NCBI RefSeq assembly: GCF_019578655.1 | Contig: NC_063257.1 | Location: 14,446,001 to 14,510,000 of the forward strand | DNA: 64,000 nucleotides | Source of the DNA: Ricinus communis | Lineage: Eukaryota > Streptophyta > Magnoliopsida > Malpighiales > Euphorbiaceae | Reading direction: 5' to 3' | In this document: positions 34,486 to 45,479 of the stretch, piece after piece | Numbering within the stretch: the stretch's first letter is position 1 | Layout: each line of letters opens with the position of its first letter | Notes under the pieces: generated by a model | Told to the model about the DNA's origin: nothing | The model's database searches: none | The model's input: only the letters and a program-made list of their open reading frames with translations | Made by a program: the position numbers and the translations under genes

Positions 34486-34881
34486 TTTGTGTAGCTACAA
34501 TCTAAGGCAGTGAACCTATCGATGCAGACTAGCAGTAACAGTGATTATCAAGGTCGTATTCTCGGGTAAGGGTGATCCTAGAACTACTGCAGCGTCTTAC
34601 GATATGTAACCCTAACAAAATCAATGAAGTTGCTACTTTATGATTAAATGTAAACAAGCGGTTAACTAAGTGTCAGATAGTCTGAAAGGATTTAGTAAAA
34701 CAATCAAAGGGAAAAAGCAAACCTAAAGGAAGCTAAGCTAGTTGGATTTTACTGAAGATAAAGATTATATTGATTACTAATTTCAATTACCCATGGATGA
34801 ATTCTTAATTGAATTCGATTTCCCTATCGAGATAACCAAATTGCTAAACCTAATAACCTAAAGTTGGAATCTCTTCCTAAC
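34486..34881 (-). repeat. Partial 5' LTR of element B
   Basis: It matches 22739-23133 of the 3' LTR and then stops at CTTCCTAAC, where element A begins. The remaining roughly 1.06 kb of this LTR is not present after element A. Confidence 0.87.
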
Positions 34882-35256
34882 TGACAGGCATCATACTACA
34901 CATGTTTTCATGCCCAATTATTTACATTTTTGTGCATGAATATCTCATTTTATGCTAGAATCACTTGTCTTTTTTTTCCTTTCATGTTTCAGGTCATTTT
35001 CGAAGGATACTATCAACAATCGAGGAAAATACGCGTGATTACGGACCAGAATCCATCAAATTCGACGAGGACTAGCACCTTGAGGGTTGAGCACGGCCTG
35101 GACTCCAGCCGTGCTGAATTGCCAATTAGTTGCCCTCCAAGAGTGCCTTTTGGCACGGTTTCTGTAGCCACCACGGCCTCCACCACGGCGCCGTGGTGGC
35201 TTAGCACTAGCTTGGGCACGGCCTAGAAGAGGTCAACACAATGGAACCCTTAGGTT

Positions 35257-35330
35257 CAGCACGGCCTGGACTCTGTCCGTGCTGACCAGCACAGGCTTGA
35301 CCACGACCGTGCTGAAGAGACTATATAGGC
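35257..35330 (+). promoter_or_regulatory. LTR promoter of element A: CACGG/CCGTGCTGA motifs and TATA box
   Basis: The order is CAGCACGGCC, CCGTGCTGACCAGCAC and CCGTGCTGA, then GACTATATAGGC with the TATA at 35323-35328. The same series stands at 49832-49903 in the 3' LTR, and a related one stands at 45739-45816 inside the element. Confidence 0.7.
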
Positions 35331-35834
35331 AAAATTAAGATTTGGTGAGTGGTGGCTCGATTTTCCTGACCTAATTCCAATATACACTCAATTCACTTAT
35401 TTTCTAGACCTTAATTTTTGACTTTGGGAGATCAAATTCATCAATTGAGGGAGGATTACACTTGTTTTCAACATCAATTTAAAGATCAAATCAATGTTTG
35501 GGAGCATTCAAGAGGCAAATTAGGGTTTGATATTTTGGATTGAAAAATTATGGTTTCTCATCCAACTTGAAAGAGAAGGGTGTACATGCCTTCAATTTTC
35601 TTTTCCTTATTTGTTCCTTATTTTGCTTTAAATATGAACATGAGTAGCTAGATCTTTTGAACCTATTGAGATCTTTATTGTTGATGGATTGTGCTTAGTT
35701 ATTAGATTTGTAATTAGCATTCTTGTAATATTTTTGCTATTTAGTAATAAAGTTTGATTTAGTTAATTTGAGACGTTGAATTAATTGTCTTTTAGGTTGT
35801 TTCTTGCCATTGAGAAATGCTTGTTACAACTGGA

Positions 35835-36510
35835 AATTGAATAGTAAGAACTGGTAGTTAACACTTAGAGATAAGGTTAATTCACTCGCCGGATTAAGAA
35901 TTAATAACTCTTAATAGATCTAAATCACGCTTAATGCTAATCTGTAATAATCTGATAGGAAGAGATTCCATTAGGTTAGTGCAAGTTTAGGAAGTCAGTG
36001 AGATCGAGAGAGGAACCGAGTTCGATTCAGGATTTAGGCACGGGTAAGCAAGATTGGTAATTTATAAAATCAACCTTTACAATTCCATCACTTAGGTCCC
36101 CTTTGGGTTTGTTTCTCTTATTGCGATTGTCTTTCGATTGTCAGTTGCTGTTTATTCACTCGCCGAATTTGAATAGTAAGAATTGGAATTTGAATAGTAA
36201 GAACTGGTAGTTAACACTTAGAGATAAGGTTAATTCACTCGCCAGATTAAGAATTAACAACTCTTAATAGATCTAAATCACGCTTAATGCTAATCTATAA
36301 TAATCTGATAGGAAGAGATTCCATTAGGTTTGTGCAGGTTTTGGAAGTTAGTGAGCTCGAGAGAGGAACCGAGTTCGATTTAGGATTTAGGCACGGGTAA
36401 ACAAGATTGGTAATTTATAAAATCAACCTTTACAATTCCATCACTTAGGTTCCCTTTGGGTTTGTTTCTCTTGTTGTGGTTGTCTTTCGATTGTCAGTTG
36501 TTGTTTATTC
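35835..36510 (+). repeat. Direct duplication within the 5' LTR (period about 352 bp)
   Basis: AATAGTAAGAACTGGTAGTT, GGATTAAGAATTAATAACTC and GGCACGGGTAAGCAAGATTG recur about 352 bp later with few changes. The 3' LTR is cut before the point where a second copy could be seen. Confidence 0.85.
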
Positions 36511-36708
36511 ATTTATTTGCATTCATAATCATTAGTTAGTTAATTTAGACTTCTTACACTCTATTTCAGACTAGATAACATAGTGAACAGTAGTAACTCT
36601 AGGTTCACCCGATCTCCAGGGATACGACCTTGATAGTCACTAGTGCTAGGCTGCATCGATAGGTTCACTGCCTTAGGTGTAGGTTGCATAAGTAGCCCAT
36701 CAAGTTTT

Positions 36709-36725
36709 TGGTGCCGTTGCCAAGG
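36709..36725 (+). other. Primer-binding site of element A (tRNA-Asp type)
   Basis: TGGTGCCGTTGCCAAGG begins six bases after the LTR end and matches element B's site. Confidence 0.87.
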
Positions 36726-36860
36726 AACCGTAACGATGAACTAGAGTGAATTGTTTGTGTGTTACTTTAGTCATTATTTGTTTATTTATTTATTCTTTAT
36801 TCTTTATTTTATTATTTTTGTTGATTGGTGGTTGTTTGGATTGTCGGTTTCAGGTAGTTT

Positions 36861-38178
36861 ATGATTAGGAGCTCTAACCCTGATCCCATATAACCTTTAC
36901 CTGACCTGAAGCGCTCTCTCAGATTATTGAGATGATGTTTACAGGCAGTTGAGGAGGTGGCCGGGGTTACATTTCAGGTTCATAGAGCTAACATGATGGA
37001 GAACCACAACCCCCAGGCCGATGACGATCAGAGGACGATGTACGAGTTTACTCGACCATCTTTGGATGGGACAAAAACTAGTATAGTCAGACCTACTGTA
37101 GCGGCAACAATTTTGAGATAAAAGCCAATGTTATCCAGATGATCCAGCAGAGCATGCAGTTTGGAGGATTACTCGGTAAGGATCCCAATGCAATCTCCAA
37201 CTTTTTGCAGATTTGTGACATATTCAAGATAAATGGAACAATCGATGAAGCCATTCGGCTGAGATTTTTTCCATTTTCCTTGAGGGACAGAGCAAAGAGA
37301 TGGTTGCAATCTCTTCCATAGCAAACGATTACTACTTGGAAGGCGTTGGTCAAAAAATTTCTGTATAAGTATTTTCCTCCCGCTAAAACTGCTAAACTTA
37401 GAAATGACATATCTTTTTTTGTGCAGTTTGATGATGAAAGCATGTACGATGCATGGGAGAGTTTTAAGGACCTTTTGAGATGCTGCCCACATCACGAATT
37501 GCCAGTGTGGATGCAGGTTCAGACCTTCTACAGCGGGTTGAACCTTGCGACGAGGCAGATGGTGGATGCTGCAACAGGTGGGGCACTAAATAGTAAGATG
37601 CCCGAGCAGGCTCAAAACTTGATAGAGGAAATGGCCATGAATAATTATCAGTGGCAATCCTCTAGGAGCTGATCAGAAAGACAGGGAATGGTCAACCAAG
37701 TGGATTCTACAGCAGCCTTGGCAGCTCAGGTGGAGCTTCTAACCAAGAAGATTGACCAACTCCAGATGCCGGTTCATGTAGCGAACGTTGGCTGCGAGTT
37801 TTGTGGTGGCCCGCACTACAGTGTGAACTGTACTGCGAGAGGTATGTTTGCTTCATCTTCTTCAATTTTTCCATCTATTCCTGTTGTGTCTTCTGATGTT
37901 GAGCAGGTTAATTATATGGGGAATGCCCCAAGGCAGCAGAACAACCCTTATAGCAACATATACAACCCTGGGTGGCGTAATCATTCCAACTTAAATTGGA
38001 GGAACAATAATGCCCAGGGTCCACCAAGTTTTTAGAGACTTCGTGAAGCGCTGGTTCCTCCTCCATAAAAAAAAAGTCAAATTTAGAGGAGCTTATGATG
38101 AAGTTTGTGACGTCTAAGGAAACGAGATTCTAGCAGACTGATAGTGCACTTAGGAATCAGCAGGCCTCGATTCAGAAC
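36861..38178 (+). pseudogene. gag of element A
   Basis: The ATG at 36861 (MIRSSNPDP) follows TTTCAG|GTAGTTT, an acceptor-like sequence also found before gag in element B. Recognisable blocks are MMENHNPQADDDQRTMYEFT, FKINGTIDEAIRLRFFPFSL with RDRAKRWLQSLP (Retrotrans_gag core, 37139-37321), and VKKFLYKYFPPAKTAKLRND with SMYDAWESFKDLLRCCPHHE. The knuckle CEFCGGPHYSVNC keeps all zinc ligands. NYMGNAPRQQNNPYSNIYNP follows. Stops or shifts at about 36892, 37120, 37321, 37672 and 38034 break it. It would form the capsid and bind RNA. Confidence 0.88.
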
Positions 38179-39093
38179 TTGGAGACTCAGATTGGCCAGA
38201 TATCTAAAATGCTTTCAGAGAGACCCTCAGGATCGCTCCCCAGCACTACAGAGTCAAACCCGAAGGAGCATTGTAAGGCTATCACCTTGCGATCAGGTAA
38301 GCAATTGACTGGTTCTTTACCTTTAGCTGATAAGGATGATATGATTATGCAGGATGAGCCAGCTAAGGAAGGACCAGAGCCTAAGGTGGTGGAGATTGAG
38401 AAAGAAGACAAGCAAAAGAGCCCTATGCGGGAGTATCAGTCCCGGGTTCCATATCCTACAAGATTAAGGCAGGATAAGATGGACAAGCAATACAGTAAGT
38501 TTCTTGACTTGTTTAAGCAGCTGAAAATTAACTTACCTTTAGTTGACGCGATTTCATAGATGCCGAAGTACGCCAAGTTCTTAAAGGAGATTTTGAGCAA
38601 CAAGAGGAAGCTGGAGGATCTTGCTCAGGTAGTACTTGATGAGTGTTCAGCTATTCTCCAGAACAAGCTACCACTCAAGCAATTAGATCTAGAGAGTTTT
38701 ACTGTCCCTTGTATGATTGGCGATTTGCCAATTAGTGGTGCACTGACTGATTTAGGAGCTAGTATTAATTTGATGCCCACTAGTTTATTTGCTAAGTTAG
38801 GATTGCATGAACCCAAGCCTACTAGGATGAGCATTTAGTTAGCTAATAGGACTGTTAAAATTCTTAGAGGTGTTGTTGAGGATGTACTTGTGAAGGTGGA
38901 TAAATTTATCTTTCCTGTGGACTTTGTGGTGATGGATATAGAGGGTGAGAGCACTATGCCTCTTATCACAGGTGAGCCTTTCCTAGCTTCCTTGAAATTT
39001 GCATTATCAATGTAAGCGATGGGAAGCTTAAGCTTAGAGTTGATGATGAGACCATTACCTTTGAACTGTACGTCGTGGGGCGATCACTGAACC
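38179..39093 (+). pseudogene. Gag-protease linker and aspartic protease of element A
   Basis: The linker contains SNPKEHCKAITLRSGKQLTG and MREYQSRVPYPTRLRQDKMD. Protease blocks are MPKYAKFLKEILSNKRKLED (from 38560), SFTVPCMIGDLPISGALTDL, GASINLMPTSLFAKLGLHEP and VEDVLVKVDKFIFPVDFVVM. The active site TDLGAS is intact. Stops at 38557 and 38836 and a shift near 39000 interrupt the frame. The homologous stretch in element B (31751-32941) is still open. Confidence 0.86.
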
Positions 39094-39441
39094 ATGATAA
39101 TCATGTTTGTTGATGTGATTGATGATGTGGTTGAGTCCCATTTGCAGGAAATGTTATATTCTGACCCTTTGCAGGTGGCATTAGTTGAGGATGAGGAGGA
39201 GTTGTCCAACGAGCAAGTGTTGGAGCAACTCGCTGTTTTATTGGCTTTTGAGCCAAGCTTGTCAACTGATTCTTATCTTTTTCTTGACAGGTCTGGAGTG
39301 CAGAAGGTAAAGACCTCATTCGAGGACCCACCAATCCTAGAATTGAAGGAGTTACCAAGCCACTTGACTTATGCCTTCTTGGATAAAGAGAAGCGCTTGC
39401 CAGTGATCATAGTGGCCGATCTGACTCCCGAAGAATAAGCC
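39094..39441 (+). pseudogene. Protease-RT linker of element A
   Basis: This is an open frame of 114 codons. It has an acidic stretch (ALVEDEEELSNEQVLEQLAV) and then the SFEDPPILELKELPSHLTYA and KRLPVIIVADLTPEE blocks that lead into the reverse transcriptase of Athila-type elements. It ends in TAA at 39436-39438, one codon before the RT frame resumes at 39442. Confidence 0.75.
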
Positions 39442-40250
39442 ATGCTTTTGAAAGTTTTAAAGAAGTACAAGAAGGCCTTTGCCTTCAAGATAGCTGACAT
39501 CCCAAGCATAAATCCAAGTTTCTGCTCTCATAAGATTTCGTTGGAGGATAGTTTCAGGGCGGTTGTTCAGCCTCAAAGACGACTCAACCTGAACATGAAA
39601 GAAGTGGTAAAGAAGGAGGTAATTAAACTTCTTGGTGCTGGCTTGATATATCCCATTTCTGACAGTTTGTGGGTGAGTCCTGTGCAGGTTGTGCCGAAGA
39701 AAGGAGGCATGACAGTGTTAAGGAATGAGAAGGATGAGTTGATCCCGACTCTGACGGTGACAGGCTTTCGAGTTTGCATTGATTACAGGAGGCTTAATGA
39801 TGCAACTCGGAAGGATCATTTCCCTCTTCCTTTTATTGATCAGATGATTGAGTGTTTGGCAGGTCACATGTTTTATTATTTTCTTGATGGTTTTTCAGGT
39901 TACTTCCAGATTCCTATTACACCTGAGGACCAAGAGAAGGCTACTTTCACCTACCCCTATGGGACGTTCGCTTACAGACGGATGCCATTCGGACTGTGGA
40001 ATGCACCGGCTACATTTCAGCGGTGCATGATGTCTATTTTCGAGGACATGATTGAGGAGTTTATGGAGGTATTTATGGATGGCTTCTCTATTTTTGGTGA
40101 TTCTTTCTCTCTTTGTTTGGAAATCTTGAGCGCATGTTAGCTAGGTGTATTGAGGCTAACTTTGTATTGAATTGGGAAAAATGCCATTTCATGGTGAGAG
40201 AGGGGATTATGTTAGGGCATAAGATCTCTCAGTCGGGATGGAGTGTGACG
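39442..40250 (+). pseudogene. Reverse transcriptase of element A, active site FMDG
   Basis: Gypsy RT blocks are present: SLWVSPVQVVPKKGGMTVL, FRVCIDYRRLNDATRKDHFP, LPFIDQMIECLAGH, FLDGFSGYFQIPITPEDQEK, ATFTYPYGTFAYRRMPFGLW, NAPATFQRCMMSIFEDMIEE and MEVFMDGFSIFGDSF. The catalytic motif, normally FMDD in this lineage, reads FMDG (GGC for GAC/GAT), which removes one of the two metal-binding aspartates. The frame stops at 40138 and homology continues out of frame to about 40250. The enzyme would copy the genomic RNA. This copy cannot. Confidence 0.9.
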
Positions 40251-40953
40251 AGCTAAGATAGAGGTTATATCTAAGCTACCTCCTCCTAGTTCTGTTAAGG
40301 CAGTTAGGAGTTTTCTAGGCCATGCAGGGTTTTATAGGAGATTTATTAGAGATTTCTCTAAGATTGCTAGGCCTCTTACTCAGTTGTTAGTTAAGTATGT
40401 ACTTTTTGTTTTTGATGATGCATGCTTGGCTACTTTTGAGTTACTTAAGAAACTTCTGACTACAGCCCCGATCATGGTTTACCACTGGGGTCGCCTTTTG
40501 AGTGATGTGCTACTGCTAGGATTATGTAGCTGAGCTATGCTTGGACAGAGGATTGAAATGAAGTTCCAACCCATTTATTGTGCTAGCAAGACTTTGACAG
40601 GAGCCCAGGAGCACTACACCATTATAGAGAAGGAGTTGTTGGCTGTTGTTTACGCTTTCGACAAGTTTAGATCGTACCTCGTTCTCTCTAAGACCATTGT
40701 CTTCACAGACCACTCGACATTGAGGTACTTATTCCTGAAAAATTATGCGAAACCGAGATTGATTCAGTGGATTCTTTTATTGCAGGAATTTAATGTCGAG
40801 ATCAAGGATAAGAAGGGCGCGGAGAATCTGGCAGCAGACCATTTATCGAGATTGGAGAATCCTCACTTGGATGCACTTGATGAGACGACCATAGACGATC
40901 GATTTCCAGAGGAGCATTTATATGTCACTCAAGTATATATTGATACTCCCTAG
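40251..40953 (+). pseudogene. RNase H region of element A
   Basis: After a frameshift the connection domain is seen: PPSSVKAVRSFLGHAGFYRR, FIRDFSKIARPLTQLLVK. RNase H follows at 40537-40953: [58 protein letters not shown] and [19 protein letters not shown]. The first catalytic Asp block is damaged near 40500. The frame stops at 40951. The right-hand part from 40836 is duplicated after the gap. Confidence 0.87.
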
Positions 40954-40974
40954 TTTTCAGATTGTGCTAACTAT

Positions 40975-42120
40975 TTGGTTGCTGGGTTTCTACCAAAGGG
41001 TATGACTTATCAGCAAAATAAGAAATTTTTTGTTGATTTGAAATACTACATTTGGGAAGACCTCTTTATGTTTAGAGTGTGTGCAGATCAGGTGATTCGC
41101 CGTTGTGTTTATAACGAAGAGACCCTCCAAATATTGAGGCACTGCCATGAGGGACCCACTAGAGGTCATCAAGCGGCAAACCATACAGCAAGGAAGGTGC
41201 TAGAGGCAGGATTCTATTGGCCTACGCTCTTCCAAGATGCACAAAAATTCATTCAGGTTTGTGATGCTTGTCCGCGCACAAGTAATATCTCTTCTCGTGA
41301 TGAGATGCCCCAAACTAGTATGCAAGTTGTTGAGATTTTTTATGTTTGGGGCATCGACTTCATGAGATCCTTTCCCTCTTCATATGGTAATAAGTATATT
41401 CTGGTTACCGTTGAATACTTCTCTAAGTGGCCTAAAGCTCAGGCTATGGCCATTGATGATGCCAGGGTTGTTTGCAGGTTCCTTAAGTGATTTCCATTAG
41501 CTCACACCTAGGGCACTTATTGAATTTGATGTAGAACACATTTCGATGCCCAATTAGAGAAGGTACTTGCTGCACGGGTTACTTAGCGGTTCTACTCCCC
41601 ATCACCCCGCACTAGTGGGCGTGTCTGTAACCATAGAGTATTAAGCGTATTTAAGAGAGAGAACCGTTAAGACTAGTAGAAAGATTGGGCTTAAGTTGGA
41701 TGATGGTCAGGCTTAGGACTACTTTTAGGACATCTATAGGTTTTATGCCTTGTTTATGGAAAGTCATGTCATTTGCCTGTTGACTTAGAGCATTGGGCAC
41801 TTTGGGCCCTTAGGACTTGTAACTTTGATATTGATTCTGCAGGTAAAGAGCGACAATGGTAGTTGGGTGAGCTAAATGAGTGGCACCATCAGGCGTATGA
41901 AAACTCGATAACTTACAAAGCAAGGACGAAGAAATGGCATGATCAAAGGATTTGTGGGCATAAGAAGTTTCAAGTTAGGGATCGAGTGTTGCTATACAAC
42001 TCTCACCTTCGTCTGCTTCCGGAAAGTCATGAGTTTGGTCCGAACCATTTCGTGTTGTATGTCTTCCGTATGGAGTGGTGGAGTTGCATCATCCCGAGAA
42101 GGGAGATTTCAAAGTGAATG
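40975..42120 (+). pseudogene. Integrase of element A (left copy)
   Basis: The HHCC finger is visible: HCHEGPTRGHQAANHTARKV then VCDACPR. The core begins [35 protein letters not shown] (first catalytic Asp). The frame stops at 41488-41490, and the part that should hold the second Asp and the Glu is scrambled by small deletions. After a spacer, MGELNEWHHQAYENSITYKA, RTKKWHDQRI and KKFQVRDRVLLYNS give the C-terminal domain. The right copy at 43990-45110 preserves the DRGTHF block better, which suggests the breaks here are partly sequence error. Confidence 0.85.
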
Positions 42121-42499
42121 GCCATCGGTTGAAGCTTTACCATGGTAACTCGTTGGATGGTGAGCAACGAGTTGACCTGGCTTTATATGCACATGAGGGT
42201 TGATCCGGATGAGTCAAGCTTAGGACTCAGCAAAAATAAGCACTTTTGTACATTTGACTTTGGTTATGCTTTCATGTTTTTGTTAGTTTTTGTTATTTCG
42301 TTATTGTCTTTTGACTTTATTCATTTTAGTTTGCTTGATAGTGGTTAGAACACTTACTTGGTAATTTAAAGTAGTTGTATAAATTTAGGGATTTTAACTT
42401 AAGTCGAACTTTGCACCCAGGAGGATGAACTTTTCCATTTGACCATATTTCCTTGATTTATGGCCTAAACATGTGCGTATGTGTCAATTGCAGGAGTCT

Positions 42500-42830
42500 A
42501 CGACCGAGATGGCAAAGGAAAGCCCATAAATCTCCTTTCACACGGTCATGGCCATCACGGGCTACAACACTAGGCCATGCCCATCGGCCGACTGAGTCAA
42601 GCCCGTGATGAAAGACACATGAAGACTTGGGGATTTCGACCATTCATCACGGCTTCTAAAGGCATCACGCGGCAACACTGCCAAAGACGGCCGTGCCCCT
42701 ACCAAAGGCCAATTGGTGCACTATCAAGACAGTGGCTCAAGAGCCCAGCCGAGTCCTACTGTCGATCAAAGACCGCCGTGCCCTCACCCGTGTCAATTCT
42801 ATGCCTATAAAAGGAGGCTTCCAAAACAAT
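42500..42830 (+). promoter_or_regulatory. Internal GC-rich/TATA block (left copy, damaged)
   Basis: GCCTATAAAAGGAGGCTTCC has its TATA at 42807-42813. Upstream are CATCACGGGC, AGCCCGTGATGAAAG and CACCCGTG motifs. Compared with 45480-45830, the palindromic GTGCTGATCAGCAC-type pieces are missing or replaced, as often happens when hairpins are misread. Confidence 0.6.
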
Positions 42831-43300
42831 TTTGCTACCCTTTCTAAAGCTCCAAGGTGTGGTTTTCTTTATGTCTCATCCTTCTTAACTTTCGGCAATT
42901 CCAAGTAAGTCTCTTCACTTTTCACTTTTATTTGTTTTAATTTAGTTTTCTTTTATGCATGTACTTTATTTAGGATGTGCTAGTATGTTTTGGTAGTTTT
43001 ATGTTGTTACACTACTTTAATATTACCTCAATTAGATTTAATTTACATTAGTTGTTATGTTTGTTATGAAGTTGATTATGAAAATAATAAGTGGGGTTTA
43101 CGGAAATAAAGTTTGTTTATGGCATTCTATTATGAATAATTATTAGAATAAAGTTGCATTAGTTGCACGATAAAGTAAGTTGGAATGTATCGGTTAATTA
43201 GTTTATGCGGGAGATTAAGGCTTTAGCCTTTGTTAAGTCTAAAGTTTCGTTAATGAATCGTAGCATATGCCGCCCAATTTTCGGAGGGATTTTGATTAAC

Positions 43301-43800
43301 NNNNNNNNNNNNNNNNNNNNNNNNNNNNNNNNNNNNNNNNNNNNNNNNNNNNNNNNNNNNNNNNNNNNNNNNNNNNNNNNNNNNNNNNNNNNNNNNNNNN
43401 NNNNNNNNNNNNNNNNNNNNNNNNNNNNNNNNNNNNNNNNNNNNNNNNNNNNNNNNNNNNNNNNNNNNNNNNNNNNNNNNNNNNNNNNNNNNNNNNNNNN
43501 NNNNNNNNNNNNNNNNNNNNNNNNNNNNNNNNNNNNNNNNNNNNNNNNNNNNNNNNNNNNNNNNNNNNNNNNNNNNNNNNNNNNNNNNNNNNNNNNNNNN
43601 NNNNNNNNNNNNNNNNNNNNNNNNNNNNNNNNNNNNNNNNNNNNNNNNNNNNNNNNNNNNNNNNNNNNNNNNNNNNNNNNNNNNNNNNNNNNNNNNNNNN
43701 NNNNNNNNNNNNNNNNNNNNNNNNNNNNNNNNNNNNNNNNNNNNNNNNNNNNNNNNNNNNNNNNNNNNNNNNNNNNNNNNNNNNNNNNNNNNNNNNNNNN
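43301..43800. other. Assembly gap, exactly 500 N
   Basis: The round length suggests a placeholder, not a measured gap. Both flanks carry the same 2.5 kb sequence. Confidence 0.98.
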
Positions 43801-43989
43801 GGAAATCAGCGTGAGACCATTTATCGAGATTGGAGAATCCTCACTTGGATGCACTTGATGAGACGACCGTAGGCGATCGATTTCCGGAGGAGCATTTATA
43901 TGTCACTCAAGTATATATTGATACTCCCTAGTTTTGATTGTGCTAACTATTTGGTTCTTTGGGTTTCTACCAAAGGGTATGACTTATCG

Positions 43990-45110
43990 GCAAAATAAGA
44001 AATTTTGTTGATTTGAAATACTACATTTGGGAAGACCTCTTTATGTTTAGAGTGTGCGGATCGGGTGATTGGGTTGTGTTTATAACGAAGAGACCCTCAA
44101 ATATTGAGAACGCCATGGGGACCCCTTAGAGGTCATCATGCAGGCTCACCAGAGCCGGAAGGTGCTAGAGGCGGGATTCTATTAGCTCACGCTCTTCCAA
44201 GATGCACAAAATTCATTCAGTTTGTGATGCTTGTCGCGCTAGTAATATCTCTTCTCGTGATGAGATGCCCCAAACTAGTATGCAAGTTGTTGAGATTTTT
44301 TATGTTTGGGGCATCGACTTCGCGAGATCCTTTCCCTCTTCATATGGTAATAAGTATATTCAGTTCTGGTTGAATACTTCTCTAAGTGGCCTAAAGCTCA
44401 GGCTATGGCCATTGATGATGCCAGGGTTGTTTGCAGGTTCCTTAAGTGATTATTTGCTAGGTTTGGCACACCTAGGGCACTTATTAGTGATAGAGGAACA
44501 CATTTCTGCGATGCCCAATTAGAGAAGGTACTTAAGCGGTACGGGGTTACTTAGCGGTTCTCTACTCCCTATCACCCCGGTTAGTGGGCGGGTTCGAGTA
44601 ACTAATAGAGTATTAAGCGTATTTAAGAAGGCAGATTGTACTAGTAGGAAAGATTGGGCTCTTAAGTTGGATGATGCATTGTGGGCGTTTAGGACTACTT
44701 TTAGGACATCTATAGGTTTTATGCCTTGTTTATGGAAAGTCATGTCATTTGCCTGTTGACTTAGAGCATTGGGCACTTTGGGCCCTTAGGACTTGTAACT
44801 TTGATATTGATTCTGCAGGTAAAGAGCGACAATGGTAGTTGGGTGAGCTAAATGAGTGGCACCATCAGGCGTATGAAAACTCGATAACTTACAAAGCAAG
44901 GACGAAGAAATGGCATGATCAAAGGATTTGTGGGCATAAGAAGTTTCAAGTTAGGGATCGAGTGTTGCTATACAACTCTCACGTACATTTCACGGGCTAT
45001 TGGTCGGTGGTGCGACCATTTCGAGGTTAAACGGTCTTCTCAGGTATGGAGTGGTGGAGTTGCATCATCCCGAGAAGGGAGATTTCAAAGTGAATGGCCA
45101 TCGGTTGAAG
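43990..45110 (+). pseudogene. Integrase of element A (right copy)
   Basis: The finger region is garbled, but [20 protein letters not shown] and [20 protein letters not shown] are clear. Around 44440-44580 the blocks [14 protein letters not shown] and [12 protein letters not shown] can be read across a shift, giving the second catalytic Asp (LISD) that the left copy lost. The C-terminal GELNEWHHQAYENSI block follows at 44839. Taken with the left copy, it represents one integrase gene. Neither copy is open. Confidence 0.82.
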
Positions 45111-45479
45111 CTTTACCATGGTAACTCGTTGGATGGTGAGCAACGAGTTGACCTGGCTTTATATGCACATGAGGGTTGATCCGGATGAGTCAAGCTTAGG
45201 ACTCAGCAAAAATAAGCACTTTTGTACATTTGACTTTGGTTATGCTTTCATGTTTTTGTTAGTTTTTGTTATTTCGTTATTGTCTTTTGACTTTATTCAT
45301 TTTAGTTTGCTTGATAGTGGTTAGAACACTTACTTGGTAATTTAAAGTAGTTGTATAAATTTAGGGATTTTAACTTAAGTCGAACTTTTGCAATCGGTGA
45401 GGATGAACTTTTCCATTTGACCATATTTCCTTGATTTATGGCCTAAACATGTGCGTATATGTGTCAATTGCAGGTAGGG

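Larger units (their letters stand above)
22739..34881 (-). mobile_element. Athila-type Ty3/gypsy element B, RT/integrase missing
   Basis: In minus orientation it holds a partial 5' LTR (34486-34881), a tRNA-Asp-type primer site, gag, protease, a TATA/intron block, an env-like/ATHILA-ORF1-like gene, a polypurine tract and a 3' LTR (22739-24193). No reverse transcriptase, RNase H or integrase can be found. The frame runs from protease into the GGGAGGC-type sequence that normally follows integrase in this lineage. The env-like gene is split by a solo LTR at 26759-29694. Element A has landed in the 5' LTR. Confidence 0.88.
34882..36702 (+). repeat. 5' LTR of element A
   Basis: It begins TGACAGGCATCAT and ends TAGCCCATCA. 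It shares long identity with 49495-50443. An internal direct duplication (35835-36186 and 36187-about 36510) adds about 350 bp. Confidence 0.9.
40836..43300 (+). repeat. Left copy of a segment repeated across the N gap
   Basis: It matches 43814-46324 end to end with scattered small indels. The left copy is cleaner near its start and worse around 41480-41700, 42410-42440 and 42490-42800. See the gap entry and findings. Confidence 0.92.

Noticed and set aside
43198..43858. Long open frames across the N run
   Set aside because: They are produced by reading N as open.
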